A DNA stretch of 64,000 nt, taken from NCBI RefSeq assembly GCF_029024965.1, contig NZ_CP118982.1:1550001-1614000 (forward strand), given 5' to 3'. The notes beneath the pieces were generated by a model. The model saw nothing but the letters and a program-made list of their open reading frames with translations, ran no database searches and had not been told where the DNA came from. The DNA is from Staphylococcus equorum. Lineage in GTDB: Bacteria > Bacillota > Bacilli > Staphylococcales > Staphylococcaceae. This document shows positions 27,414 to 38,123 of this stretch, one piece after another; position 1 is the first letter of the stretch, and every line of letters starts with the position of its first letter. The position numbers and the translations under genes were made by a program.

Positions 27414-28362
27414 GTTCTATACTCCTTTTCTTTATTTGGACTGAAACTTCATCTAACATCGATGAAAGTGACATTTTCTCTTTATCTAACCATACTAGGT
27501 CTAGCTTATTTTTGAACCAAGTCATCTGTCGCTTTGCATAGTTTCGAGAATGTTGCTTTAATTTATCTATTGCGTCATTTTTATTTGTACCGCACTTCAC
27601 TACAGGCAACATTTCTTTATAGCCTATAGCCTGCATACTTTGACATGATTCATATCCCGCATCTACGAGTTGTTTCACTTCATCAAGTAAACCACGTTCC
27701 AACATTATATCTACGCGTTTATTTATCCTTTGATATAATATGTCACGCGACATTTCTATCCCTAATAATAATGTATCATAATTTTCTGTATATTGTTGAA
27801 CTTTCTTTCGAGAACTTAAAAGTTTTTTTGTTTTTAAATAATATTGAATTGCTCTGCGCACTCTTTTTCTATTATTGGGATGAATATCTTCTGCAGACTC
27901 ACTATCAAATGATGATAAATACTGATGTAACGCTGCATTTGATAGCTGATCTAATTCTGCTAACTTTTTGTCTACTACTTCACTTTCTTCGTCTGTGATT
28001 GTTTCATCTTCAAACGCATAATCGTGTATCAAAGACTGGATATATAAGCCCGTGCCTCCAGCAATTATAGGCACACATCCTCTATCAGTAATCTCAGTTA
28101 TTAATTGCTGCGCTCTATTTTTAAAATCAAACGCAGAAAACGTTTCATCTGGCTCTAATATATCTACCATATGATGTGGCACACCTGACATTTCATCTGA
28201 CGTTATCTTTGCTGTACCTATATCCATATGTTTATATACTTGCATTGAATCGCCACTGATAATTTCACCATTAAATTTTTTCGCTAATTCAATGCTGAAT
28301 TCTGTCTTTCCTACAGCAGTCGGACCTACAAGTACGATTAAAAAAGGTTTATCGTTATGCAC
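27385..28362 (-). CDS. miaA: tRNA dimethylallyltransferase
   Basis: Adds an isopentenyl group to A37 of tRNAs reading UNN codons, the substrate for MiaB, encoded further along in this window. 325 residues, usual length is about 310. P-loop GPTAVGKTEFSIELA at 12-26, then GDSMQVYKHMDIGTAK near 37 and the PHHMVDILEP motif near 62; a glycine-rich IIAGGTGLYIQSL near 100. The start is GTG with a weak ribosome binding site 17 bases after the upstream hydrolase gene, suggesting coupling. The 3' end overlaps hfq. Confidence 0.95.
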   Translation of the reverse strand: MHNDKPFLIVLVGPTAVGKTEFSIELAKKFNGEIISGDSMQVYKHMDIGTAKITSDEMSGVPHHMVDILEPDETFSAFDFKNRAQQLITEITDRGCVPIIAGGTGLYIQSLIHDYAFEDETITDEESEVVDKKLAELDQLSNAALHQYLSSFDSESAEDIHPNNRKRVRRAIQYYLKTKKLLSSRKKVQQYTENYDTLLLGIEMSRDILYQRINKRVDIMLERGLLDEVKQLVDAGYESCQSMQAIGYKEMLPVVKCGTNKNDAIDKLKQHSRNYAKRQMTWFKNKLDLVWLDKEKMSLSSMLDEVSVQIKKRSIEHEDNRKHPR

Positions 28363-28379
28363 GTGTATATCAACTCTCT

Positions 28380-29318
28380 TTATTTACTATTGTTATTTAT
28401 CTTTTTTAAAATTTGCTTTTCAATCCATTCATACATGTTATTCCATGTAATATCAGAATCCGTATCGAATAAAACTTCATGGCGTTTATTTTTGTATAAA
28501 TGGACGGTTACATGTTTCACGCCGCAGCGTTTATATAATTTCCCTAGTTTTCTAATACCTTTACCTTTGCCACCTAACGGATCATCTTTTCCCGATATGA
28601 GCAATACAGGAAGTTCTGTGTTCATTTTTTCGATGTTTTTTACACGGCTTGTGCCTAACGCGTGTTTTATTATTTGGTATATGAGTTGATTGGAAACTAA
28701 AAAACCAGTATTTGGATCTTTGATAAATTTAGCAACTTCTCGAGCATCGCTAGATAACCAATCGCTTGAAGTTTTTTGATTTTTAATATCTTTATTAAAT
28801 GATTTATACATTAATCGATTAACCCACTTCAATCGACGTCGTTTTCCTAATATTAAAGTAATGATTTTCATTAACACAGCAATAGGTAGACCTAAATACT
28901 TTGGATATTGGGCTGTGCCACTAAGAATTAAACCTTGCGCTGCATCAGGATATTTTTGAGCAAATATACGGGCTATAATAGAACCCATAGAATGACCTAT
29001 CATAATGTATGGGATGTTCGTGTAGTGTGTACACATTGTCTGCGCAATTTCATATGTATCATCCGCAACTTGCGATATATCATCTATATGTCCACGTTCT
29101 TTTTCCTTTATTTCTTTCCCATGACCTCTATGGTTATGGCGTAATACATCATATCCTTGTTGATTAAACGATTCAACAAGTTCATCATATCTTCCCATAT
29201 GTTCTGCCATACCATGAAGCAAATGTACAACACCAATTGTTTCATGCTTGGCTTTATCTAATTTCACTTCTAACATTGTGCCATCTTCAACAGTAATCTT
29301 AAATTCCTTTTGACTCAT
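28380..29318 (-). CDS. Alpha/beta hydrolase, lysophospholipase-like
   Basis: 312-residue cytosolic serine hydrolase of the monoglyceride lipase/lysophospholipase L2 branch. Oxyanion region VHLLHGMAEHMGRYD near 31-45, RGHGKE near 63, nucleophile Ser in MIGHSMGSIIA near 108, Asp in ISGKDDPLGG near 246, and catalytic His in KNKRHEVLFD near 285. Immediately upstream of miaA in one operon, as in S. aureus, where glpD would come next; here an accessory block intervenes. Confidence 0.9.
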   Translation of the reverse strand: MSQKEFKITVEDGTMLEVKLDKAKHETIGVVHLLHGMAEHMGRYDELVESFNQQGYDVLRHNHRGHGKEIKEKERGHIDDISQVADDTYEIAQTMCTHYTNIPYIMIGHSMGSIIARIFAQKYPDAAQGLILSGTAQYPKYLGLPIAVLMKIITLILGKRRRLKWVNRLMYKSFNKDIKNQKTSSDWLSSDAREVAKFIKDPNTGFLVSNQLIYQIIKHALGTSRVKNIEKMNTELPVLLISGKDDPLGGKGKGIRKLGKLYKRCGVKHVTVHLYKNKRHEVLFDTDSDITWNNMYEWIEKQILKKINNNSK

Positions 29319-29828
29319 GTGATAGCCCCCAAATCATGCATCATTTCAAACTTCTTATACTATACAATATACCCTCAAAATTCAATGTTATCAAATAGAA
29401 TGCAAAACGTTAACCACTAGACAACGATATATTAAAAAACATTGATTTTATAAAAACTCAAGCAAGTGTTTTACTTAATAAAAACGTAATTATTATTCGA
29501 AACACTAATATAATTCTATTTTAAAAATGTTATACTCAATATCAAGTATTAAGTCAGGTTGTCGACTATATCAATAACTTTGTTGATAGTTTATTGGTTA
29601 AACTATATGGAGACAAATGCATACAAACCTTTTTCTTCATTTCTAATTAATTATTAAATAAAGCAATTAATGAACACAGTTTGTCTCAAAGAAAAATATT
29701 TTTTAATATCAAATGCTCTTATAGCAATTGGTTTAGCTACATTTTGAATCAGTAAGTAATAAGTATCGAGTTATTTGTACTCAACATAAAATGTAACACA
29801 GACAACAATTCATCGAGGAGGGCATCTA
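29319..29828. other. Structured 510-base gap without a gene
   Basis: No convincing ORF. It holds a hairpin ATAGTTTA-loop-TAAACTAT (29586-29606), a weaker hairpin built on TATCAAT/TGATA just before it, a long-range pair GAGACAAA (29610-29617) with TTTGTCTC (29680-29687), and the palindrome copy B at 29710. An exporter ribosome binding site GAGGAGGGC closes it at the right. It may hold an RNA or the edge of the inserted block. Confidence 0.5.
29710..29736 (-). repeat. Dispersed palindrome, copy B (inverted)
   Basis: Read on the minus strand it matches 25 of 26 bases of copy A at 6719-6744 (AAACCAATTGCTATAA core). Here it lacks a following T-run in that direction. It lies just left of the TauE-MepB pair. 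Confidence 0.65.
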
Positions 29829-30575
29829 ATGGATATAACAATTTTTATTTTTATTTTATTAGCTATATTCTTAGGTGCTTTAGTACGTACATACTTTGGC
29901 TTTGGAGAAGCTTTAATAAGCATGCCTTTATTAGCTTTAATAGGTTTAGACATAAAAACAGCAATATCTTTAGTTGGTATCGCTGGTCTAACTGTAGCTT
30001 TATTTAATATTTTTTCTGAAATGAAGTATATTAAATATAGAACTTTGGCAGTCATGATGTCAGGTAGTTTAATCGGCATACCTGTAGGCATATGGATACT
30101 CCATCATTTTGATACTGGGAAAATCCAATTACTATTAGCTATTTTTCTAATTCTTTATGGTATTTATGCTTTTATCAAAACCGTTTTTCTCACCCACCAT
30201 TCTAAAATCAAACTAAAATCTTCTCTATGGGAAGGTTTGGCAGGACTTGTTTCTGGTGTATTAGGCAGTGTTTATAATTCACACGGTGTACCAATCGTTA
30301 TTTTCGGAACGCTAAGTCAATGGCATATTAAAGACTTTAAAAGTACAATTCAAGCTCATTTTCTATTAACAGCTATCTTTGTTGTCATGGGTCAATTATT
30401 AGGCGGTATATGGACGAGCCAAACTATTCGATTATTCTTAGCTACTTTACCTATATTGATTGTTGCAGTTTTATTAGGTAAGTATTTATCGAAAAAGACA
30501 CACCATAATCATTTTGAAAAATGGATTTATATTTTTATAGTTATCTTAGGTATATTAATGCTCTCAACACAGTAA
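29829..30575 (+). CDS. TauE/SafE family anion exporter
   Basis: 248 residues, seven to eight membrane segments, family of sulfite, sulfonate or other organosulfur anion exporters (TauE/SafE). The family repeat is visible as GALVRTYFGFGEALISMPLL near 16 and, in the second half, GLVSGVLGSVYNSHGVPIVI near 142. Charged residues are few and mostly cytosolic. Strong ribosome binding site GAGGAGG. It sits in a block absent between the hydrolase gene and glpD in S. aureus. Substrate cannot be read from sequence. Confidence 0.88.
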   Translation: MDITIFIFILLAIFLGALVRTYFGFGEALISMPLLALIGLDIKTAISLVGIAGLTVALFNIFSEMKYIKYRTLAVMMSGSLIGIPVGIWILHHFDTGKIQLLLAIFLILYGIYAFIKTVFLTHHSKIKLKSSLWEGLAGLVSGVLGSVYNSHGVPIVIFGTLSQWHIKDFKSTIQAHFLLTAIFVVMGQLLGGIWTSQTIRLFLATLPILIVAVLLGKYLSKKTHHNHFEKWIYIFIVILGILMLSTQ

Positions 30576-30646
30576 TTGGCTTTTTGTATAATTTGCTTCT
30601 GAAAACAAAAATACAAATATAATTTAGCAAAGGTTGGTTTATTATT

Positions 30647-31150
30647 ATGTTTGAAGAATATGCTTCTAAAAAGTTAATAAATAAAATGGATGAAATGGTA
30701 AATGACTTTTCCCCAGTTAATTTTGAAATTGAAAAATGGAATCGTGAGTATGAAGGTTTTAATTTTAGCTTAACTCATCACACTTTTAAAAGTCGTTTAG
30801 CTAAGAAGACACCTAAAAAAACTGGTTATTTCGTTGCAATGTGGCAAAAAAATGAAATAGCTAAAAATATCCCTTTTAATTGCGAGAATTCTAAAGATTA
30901 CTTGGTTATTAATATTATTGATGGTGCCCGTACAGGACAATTTATTTTCCCGAAAGATATCTTGTTAGCAAACGGCATAATAACATCTACTAAACACAAA
31001 GGAAAAATGGCAATGCGTGTTTATCCGCATTGGGAATCCAATTTGAATAAGACTGCACTAAAAACACAAAAGTGGCAAAGCCCTTACTTTTTAGATTTAT
31101 CTACCACCCTCAATGAAAAAGATATCTGTACATATTATGAGATAAAGTAA
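30647..31150 (+). CDS. MepB family protein
   Basis: 167 residues matching the MepB family, small cytosolic proteins first named from the S. aureus mepRAB locus but present in many copies elsewhere. Recognisable blocks: EKWNREYEGFNFSL near 27, TPKKTGYFVAMWQK near 55, the sequence YLVINIIDGARTGQFIFPKD near 85 and the tail AMRVYPHWE...KWQSPYFLDLS. Biochemical role unknown; structures suggest nucleic-acid binding in relatives, but that is not shown here. Follows the exporter by 71 bases on the same strand. Confidence 0.85.
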   Translation: MFEEYASKKLINKMDEMVNDFSPVNFEIEKWNREYEGFNFSLTHHTFKSRLAKKTPKKTGYFVAMWQKNEIAKNIPFNCENSKDYLVINIIDGARTGQFIFPKDILLANGIITSTKHKGKMAMRVYPHWESNLNKTALKTQKWQSPYFLDLSTTLNEKDICTYYEIK

Positions 31151-31172
31151 CACGAAGATATATTGAGATAGA

Positions 31173-31210
31173 CAAACCATTTGCTCTAAAGGCATTTAGT
31201 TTATTTTTTT
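31173..31210 (+). terminator. Terminator-like hairpin, copy C of the palindrome
   Basis: Matches copy A (6719-6756) at 33 of 38 bases including the final T-run. It follows mepB by 22 bases and ends its transcript. The stem is weaker than in copy A. Confidence 0.65.
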
Positions 31211-31234
31211 ATAAATATAACTTAATTTTAAAAA

Positions 31235-32142
31235 CAAAAAGTGGTCTTTCAGACCATTTCTGGCCCTTTTATAAGCCACATTACCATTTTCTTAAGATTC
31301 ATGGCAACACTAATCAGCGTGGTATCCATGGAAACTTTTTTGATACCTCTATATCGTGTCCATCTCATACCATGCTGCTCTTTTGCATCTCCAAATCTTC
31401 TTTCAATTGTTAGGATTGGATACATACAGTCTGTGACCTATTGGCATTGTTCGTTTAAATATTAATGTTTCATCGTTAGGACAAATATAATTATCATAGT
31501 AACCAGAGTCCGGATCAGGCGTACTTACTTTTTTTACTTTTGTATTCCTCCTTCTTTTTCTTTTTTATAGGCTTTTTTCCTTGAGATAATCTTTGTTCAT
31601 TAATTTCATTATCTAATTCTTCTTGGAAATGAAGAGAATCTTTCTTTTTTCACTAATTCAGTTATATATTTATTTTTATTTGCGTTTGCTTTTATGTGGG
31701 TTGAATTAATGAATAAAGATGAATGATCTATTAAATTATTTTTTATTGCGATTTTAAGAATTCTTTCAAATATTTGTTCAAATAAATCTGTATCATGAAA
31801 ACGACGTGTATAGTTTTTACTAAATGTACCGAAATGAGGTACTTTATCTAAAAAGCTATAACCTAAATACCAACGGCAAGCTACGTTCGTTTCTATTTCT
31901 TTTATCTTTTGTCTCATTGATTTTATTCCAATTAATCTTTGAATAAATAATATCTTCACTAAAATTACAAGGTCAATTGATGGTCTTTCATTATCAAGAC
32001 AATATTTTTCTTCGACAAGTTCATAAATGAAATTTAAATCCAATATATTATCTACTCTACGTAATAAGTGATTACTAGAAACTAATTCCGATATTGAAAT
32101 CATTTCATATTGATCTCTTTTATCAGTTGATTTATTCAACAT
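31235..32142 (-). pseudogene. Degenerate IS1182-family transposase
   Basis: N-terminal part (MLNKSTDKRDQYEMISISEL, then NHLLRRVDNILD and PHFGTFSKNYTRRF) is open to about 31620. A frameshift at an A-rich KKER stretch follows; DSLHFQEELDNEINEQRL is in another frame, then VSTPDPDSGYYDNYICPND in a third. A large deletion removes the DDE core, and the end GDAKEQHGMRWTRYRG...VSMDTTLISVAMNLKKM is retained near 31400-31240. An intact element encodes about 550 residues. It is dead as a transposase. A hairpin AGTGGTCT/AGACCATT closes the left end. Confidence 0.85.
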
Positions 32143-32213
32143 TACAAACACCACCATTGTTTAATTTAAATATATTATATTATTTTTGTTTAAAAATGGC
32201 AGTAATTTGTGCC

Positions 32214-32280
32214 GACTCCTGCGGGAAAAGCACTAGCCGAAGACTATAGGCTGAGGCTGTGCCCGCGGAAAGCGTGCACA
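32214..32280. repeat. Palindromic intergenic repeat of Bacillales type (truncated)
   Basis: GC-rich stretch starting GACTCCTGCGGG and ending GTGCCCGCGGAAAGCGTGC, unlike the surrounding AT-rich DNA. Internal pairs GCGGG/CCCGC, CAC/GTG and AGCC/GGCT give a cruciform. It resembles small dispersed repeats I know from Bacillus and staphylococcal intergenic regions, recalled without a search. Confidence 0.6.
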
Positions 32281-32284
32281 AAAA

Positions 32285-32317
32285 AGTGCCAACAAAGTCG
32301 GAGACTTTGTCGACACT
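32285..32317. terminator. Hairpin with ACAAAGTC/GACTTTGT stem
   Basis: AGTGCCAACAAAGTC pairs with GACTTTGTCGACACT apart from two positions. Tandem with the glpD terminator. Confidence 0.6.
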
Positions 32318-32320
32318 CTG

Positions 32321-32358
32321 AAACTGGCGACAAAGTCCTAAGACCTTGTCGCCAGTTT
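32321..32358 (-). terminator. Terminator of glpD
   Basis: AAACTGGCGACAA pairs perfectly with TTGTCGCCAGTTT, extended by three looser pairs; seven bases from the glpD stop. Confidence 0.75.
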
Positions 32359-32364
32359 TAATAT

Positions 32365-34038
32365 TTACGCTTTAACTGCTGGTTGGTTATTACCTGTTTG
32401 TGCTTCTTTAATCGCAGTTTCTAATTCTTTTGTATATAATTCTTTTTGAATGTTTGTATAGCCTAATAATTCAGCCATTACATCGATTACTTGTTCTTTA
32501 TAATTTAATACATCATCAATTTTGAAATATAATTTACCTGTACGACGGATAAAGAAATCAGTTGGACGGTGAACCATTTCATTTTGAATTGAATAAATTA
32601 ATTCTGTGTAGATATCTAACGGTAAACCAGTTTCTTGATATTGCGCAGTTTGTGCAATTTTGAATAACTCTTCAGCGTTTGAACCATATTTAGATACAAA
32701 GTGACGTGCAGTCGCTTCGTCGATTTGATAAGCTTTTGCATCTTCAACTTTTTGTTCAATATATTTATCAAAGTTTTTACTGCCGCCTACATCGCCACCA
32801 GAGATTGTTAAGTGTTTTGTTGCCGCTTTATCAAAAGTAAGTTTATATTCTGATTTTAAGCGTTTTGCTAATAAATCAACAATCTCTACTGCCATATGAC
32901 GGTAACCAGTTAATTTACCACCTGCAATTGTTAATAAACCAGATTTACCTTCCCAAACTTCGTCTTTACGAGAAATTTCTGAAGGATCTTTACCTTCTTC
33001 TAAAATAAGTGGTCTTACACCAGCCCATGATGATTCGATATCTTCATCAGATACATTAACATCAGGGAACATATAGTTAATTGCTTCAATTAAATAATCT
33101 CTATCTTCTTGGTTAACTAACGGTGATGTCTTAACATTGTCATAAAATGTATCTGTAGTACCAACATATGCTTTACCTTCACGTGGAATAGCAAAAATCA
33201 TACGGCCATCGTTTTCTGTATCAAAGTATACAGCTTGACCTAGTGGGAATTTAGATTGATCAATTACAACATGAACACCTTTTGTTAAACGTAATTCTTT
33301 ATTATTACGTGCATAATCGCCACTACGTACTTCATCTACCCATGGACCACTTGCATTGATAACTTTTTTAGCTTTAATTGGGTAAGTTTCATTGCTAATT
33401 TGGTCTTCTACTTGAATACCATTAACTGTTTCATTTGAGTCATATGTGAAATGAACAGATTTTGTATGGTTAATGATAGTAGCGCCTTTTTCTTCAGCAC
33501 GTTTCATTACTTCAATAGTTAATCGTGCATCATCTGTACGGTATTCAACATAAGAGCCACCAGCTTTAAGACCAGCTTTCTTAACAAGTGGTTCTTTTGC
33601 AAGTGTTTCTTTTGCATTTAACATTGTTTTACGTTCAGCTTTTTTAACACCTGCTAATCTATCATAAACGCCTAAACCAATCGATGTAGTGAATTTACCC
33701 ATAGATCCGCCTTTATGCAATGGTAACAGCATACGTTCTGGTGTCGTTACATGTGGACCATTTTCATAAACAATCGCACGTTCGCGACCAGTTTCTGCAA
33801 CCACGCCTACTTGTAATTGTTTTAAATAACGTAAGCCACCATGTACTAATTTAGTAGAACGTGAGCTTGTACCTTGTGCAAAGTCTTGCATCTCTACTAA
33901 AGCGACTTTCATACCTCTGTTACTAGCATCTAAAGCAATCCCAGCTCCGGTAATTCCGCCACCGATAATCACAACGTCATAAGCGTCATTTTTCAATTCT
34001 TTCTTAATCTGTTCTCTTTTTAAAGTTGATAAACTCAT
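32365..34038 (-). CDS. glpD: Glycerol-3-phosphate dehydrogenase (aerobic, FAD)
   Basis: Membrane-associated FAD enzyme oxidising glycerol 3-phosphate to dihydroxyacetone phosphate and passing electrons to the quinone pool. 557 residues. FAD-binding [18 protein letters not shown] near 22-39, [17 protein letters not shown] near 55-71, and [12 protein letters not shown] near 365. C-terminal DAO_C helical domain. Ends [11 protein letters not shown]. Separated from glpK by a GlpP-type leader. Confidence 0.96.
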   Translation of the reverse strand: MSLSTLKREQIKKELKNDAYDVVIIGGGITGAGIALDASNRGMKVALVEMQDFAQGTSSRSTKLVHGGLRYLKQLQVGVVAETGRERAIVYENGPHVTTPERMLLPLHKGGSMGKFTTSIGLGVYDRLAGVKKAERKTMLNAKETLAKEPLVKKAGLKAGGSYVEYRTDDARLTIEVMKRAEEKGATIINHTKSVHFTYDSNETVNGIQVEDQISNETYPIKAKKVINASGPWVDEVRSGDYARNNKELRLTKGVHVVIDQSKFPLGQAVYFDTENDGRMIFAIPREGKAYVGTTDTFYDNVKTSPLVNQEDRDYLIEAINYMFPDVNVSDEDIESSWAGVRPLILEEGKDPSEISRKDEVWEGKSGLLTIAGGKLTGYRHMAVEIVDLLAKRLKSEYKLTFDKAATKHLTISGGDVGGSKNFDKYIEQKVEDAKAYQIDEATARHFVSKYGSNAEELFKIAQTAQYQETGLPLDIYTELIYSIQNEMVHRPTDFFIRRTGKLYFKIDDVLNYKEQVIDVMAELLGYTNIQKELYTKELETAIKEAQTGNNQPAVKA

Positions 34039-34063
34039 AAAATCCAGCGCCTCCTAAAGTATT

Positions 34064-34116
34064 AAAAAAAGAGAGACTCATCCCATACATATATAATTGT
34101 ACGAATTGAATCTCTC
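34064..34116 (-). promoter_or_regulatory. GlpP-responsive terminator leader of glpD
   Basis: On the minus strand GAGAGATTCA pairs with TGAGTCTCTC and seven U follow, 20-30 bases upstream of the glpD ribosome binding site AGGAGGC. A promoter with -10 TACAAT lies about 35 bases further upstream. This is the layout of antitermination by GlpP with glycerol 3-phosphate. Confidence 0.75.
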
Positions 34117-34184
34117 ATTTCTCATCTCGATATTATTAACTTACCCGTATTGTAGCATAGATAACACTTTTAAGTCTAATTTTT

Positions 34185-35774
<1,590 letters not shown>

Positions 35775-35830
35775 CTATTTTAATAATCCAACAAACATAT
35801 TCATATTATTTATTTTTTTATAATATAAGA

Positions 35831-35858
35831 CCTGTTTATATTTTAACGTATAAACAGG
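35831..35858. terminator. Hairpin between glpF and glpK
   Basis: CCTGTTTATA/TATAAACAGG, perfect 10-bp stem, loop 8, directly after glpF. No U-run on the minus strand, so read-through into glpK or RNA processing is possible. Confidence 0.55.
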
Positions 35859-35873
35859 ACAGTTAAAACTTAT

Positions 35874-36692
35874 TTAATAAATTGATTCGATACCTTTTGC
35901 ACTTTTTGCTTTATTTAAAGCGATTCCAAGCGCAATTGTTACGATTAGCAACACTATTGATACAACAGACATCATATCAAAAGCACCTTTATAGAATAAT
36001 CTATAAATAACTGCACCCATCATACCACCTGTAATAGGCCCTAAAATTGGAACAATTGCATAACCCCAATTTGAGTTACCTTTTCCAGCAATTGGTAAAA
36101 TGGCATGTGCAATACGTGGACCTAAATCACGAGCAGGATTAATGGCATATCCAGTTGGACCACCTAAACTTAAGCCGATAGCAACGATTAAACTACCAAC
36201 AATTAGTGGATTTAAACCATCAGCAATTTTATTCATCCCAATGAATAATAAGCCCATTGTTAAAGCAGCAGTACCAATAATTTCACTTAAGAAGTTGGCA
36301 AAGTAATTTTTTATTGCTGGTGCTGTAGAAAACACAGCTAATTTTGTATCTTTGTCTTCAGTTGCTTTCCATTGCGCTAAGTACATTAACCAAACTAAAG
36401 TACCACCGATGATACCACCAAGTATTTGACAAATGATGTATCCTGGAACCATACCCCAGCTTAATGCACCGTCCATTGCGAACGCTAATGTAACGGCCGG
36501 ATTTAAATGCGCACCAGATATTTCACCTGTAGCATAAACACCCATGGTTACAGCAAGTCCCCAACCTGTGGCAATTACAATCCAATCAGCACCGTTACCA
36601 TTGCTTCGTTTTAAATTAACGTTGGCAACAACGCCACCCCCAAATAATACTAATATTGCTGTTCCCAATAATTCAGCAAAATATACACTCAT
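35874..36692 (-). CDS. glpF: Glycerol uptake facilitator (aquaglyceroporin)
   Basis: Channel for facilitated glycerol entry. 272 residues, six membrane segments and two half-helices with the NPA boxes GAHLNPAVTLAF near 61 and YAINPARDLGPR near 186; the Asp after the second NPAR marks the glycerol-conducting group. ATG preceded by AGGAGGAG. First gene of the glycerol operon, headed by a cre-controlled promoter and a GlpP-type leader. Confidence 0.96.
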   Translation of the reverse strand: MSVYFAELLGTAILVLFGGGVVANVNLKRSNGNGADWIVIATGWGLAVTMGVYATGEISGAHLNPAVTLAFAMDGALSWGMVPGYIICQILGGIIGGTLVWLMYLAQWKATEDKDTKLAVFSTAPAIKNYFANFLSEIIGTAALTMGLLFIGMNKIADGLNPLIVGSLIVAIGLSLGGPTGYAINPARDLGPRIAHAILPIAGKGNSNWGYAIVPILGPITGGMMGAVIYRLFYKGAFDMMSVVSIVLLIVTIALGIALNKAKSAKGIESIY

Positions 36693-36711
36693 AGAGACTC
36701 CTCCTAAAAAA

Positions 36712-36776
36712 AGACAAAGAGATTCCTACAATTATGTCCAGCGTTAATACACTGGTTTAATGACTGTAGAAATCTC
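36712..36776 (-). promoter_or_regulatory. GlpP-responsive terminator leader of glpF
   Basis: On the minus strand GAGATTTCTACA pairs with TGTAGGAATCTC with one mismatch (36719-36776), an inner CCAG/CTGG stem caps it, and a U-rich tail follows before the ribosome binding site. Typical of transcription antitermination by GlpP. Confidence 0.78.
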
Positions 36777-36807
36777 CCATCTCTGTTCTAATTATTAACT
36801 TGTGTTT

Positions 36808-36837
36808 ATCTTACACCTCTATTGAAAGCGTTGTCAA
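36808..36837 (-). promoter_or_regulatory. glpF promoter overlapped by a CcpA cre site
   Basis: TTGACA (complement of 36832-36837), 18-base spacer, TAAGAT (complement of 36808-36813). The near-palindrome TTGAAAGCGTTGTCAA (36822-36837) fits the cre consensus and covers the -35, so glucose repression through CcpA is expected. Confidence 0.75.
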
Positions 36838-36864
36838 TCTTTTTTGTAAAAAAATTGCCACAAT

Positions 36865-37899
36865 TTAAAAATCAATAACAGCGCTTTCTTTAATTTCGAA
36901 TTGCTGAGTATAACAATTTATTTTTGCTGATAAGCCATAAGGCATGCTGTGCTTGGGCTCATTGTGTCCAAATGACAAATTATATAAAATTGGAACGTTT
37001 GGATTTTTACTTTTTTTAATAATTTTTAATATTTCATTTTTATACGCTTCATAATATATTTGATTAAATGGTTTACCAAAAACAATGCCTTCAACTTTAT
37101 CTAACACACCTATTTGTAATAATTGGTTAAACATTTTTGAAAATTCTAAAGGAGATGGTGTATCTTCTGAAGTTTCCAAAAAAAGTATCGCATGATTAAA
37201 TTGCTCTAATTCCGGAAATATGGAAGTATCTATCAAACTCACAAACGTTTCTAAATTACCTCCGATTAAATGACCACTCACAATATCGGCTCCATTTATA
37301 ACTTCATAACTTTGGTTATCTCGTTTAGTCCTAGCAATATTTTTATTTTCTACTTTCCATTCTAATCCTGTTGGTCTTGTATAAGGCGTAGGCAATCGTT
37401 CGCCAATCGCTGAACTATTGAACCAACATTTTTCAATATCATTAATTGTAAAGCTATCCATTTCTATATTCTCCGCAAAATCTGTTAATAAGGCTTGTCC
37501 ATAAAAACTAACAATACCCATTTTATAAAACATCATGTGGACAGTCGTTGAATCAGAGTAACCCGAGAAAATTTTTGGGTTATCGTAAATTGCTTGAAAA
37601 TCTACATAAGGTAATATTCGAATGGCATCTTCACCACCAATACAACTTATAATCGCTTTTACATCACTATCTTGTAATGCTTCATTTAAATCAGAAGCAC
37701 GCAGTTCAGGGTGTTCACGTACATATTTAATACCTTTGAGTGCATTGGGCATGACTTTCACATGCAAACCAAATACGGATTCCAGTCGTTCGATTCCTTG
37801 TTTAGTTCGCCATAAAATCGAATCTTCTCCGGCTAAACCAGAAGATAAAGATACAATTGCAACAGTGTCGCCTCTTAATAATTTTCTTGGTTTTATCAT
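36865..37899 (-). CDS. S66 family peptidase (LD-carboxypeptidase / MccF-like)
   Basis: Serine peptidase of 344 residues. Members cleave the L,D-bond of tetrapeptide in cell wall recycling or, as MccF, hydrolyse microcin C-type aminoacyl-nucleotides. The nucleophile is in IFSGYSDSTTVHMMFY near residue 118, following IISCIGGEDAIRILPYVDF; the acid pair comes from LFLETSEDTPSP and the His from LSFGHNEPKHSMPYG. This variant, longer than LdcA, looks nearer the MccF-like side. It lies between glpF and glpP, an order not found in S. aureus. Confidence 0.88.
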   Translation of the reverse strand: MIKPRKLLRGDTVAIVSLSSGLAGEDSILWRTKQGIERLESVFGLHVKVMPNALKGIKYVREHPELRASDLNEALQDSDVKAIISCIGGEDAIRILPYVDFQAIYDNPKIFSGYSDSTTVHMMFYKMGIVSFYGQALLTDFAENIEMDSFTINDIEKCWFNSSAIGERLPTPYTRPTGLEWKVENKNIARTKRDNQSYEVINGADIVSGHLIGGNLETFVSLIDTSIFPELEQFNHAILFLETSEDTPSPLEFSKMFNQLLQIGVLDKVEGIVFGKPFNQIYYEAYKNEILKIIKKSKNPNVPILYNLSFGHNEPKHSMPYGLSAKINCYTQQFEIKESAVIDF

Positions 37900-37965
37900 T
37901 AAATCTCCCCCTAGGATTTTAATTTATATAAATTAATACTATTCATTAAAAAATGGTAAAAAAAA

Positions 37966-38040
37966 AGAATTAGCTATAAGCTTTAGAAATGATTATACAT
38001 TAATAAAATGATTTAATGCGTTTCTAAAATAGCTAATTCT
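37966..38040 (-). terminator. Terminator of mutS-mutL-glpP
   Basis: AGAATTAGCTAT pairs with ATAGCTAATTCT and TTAGAAA with TTTCTAA inside it. The preceding A-run supplies the U-run. Confidence 0.8.
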
Positions 38041-38123
38041 AGTAAGACAATTACATTATAGTCAATGCCATTCAACCTTTATTCTTTATTAGAACGACTG
38101 TTAATTTAACTGCTTTAGTTGTA

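Noticed and set aside
27645..27998. Plus-strand 117-residue frame inside miaA
   Set aside because: Antisense shadow of a well-defined gene with no start signals.
29810..30091. Minus-strand 93-residue open frame over the TauE gene
   Set aside because: Shadow of a membrane-protein gene; no ribosome binding site or own domain.
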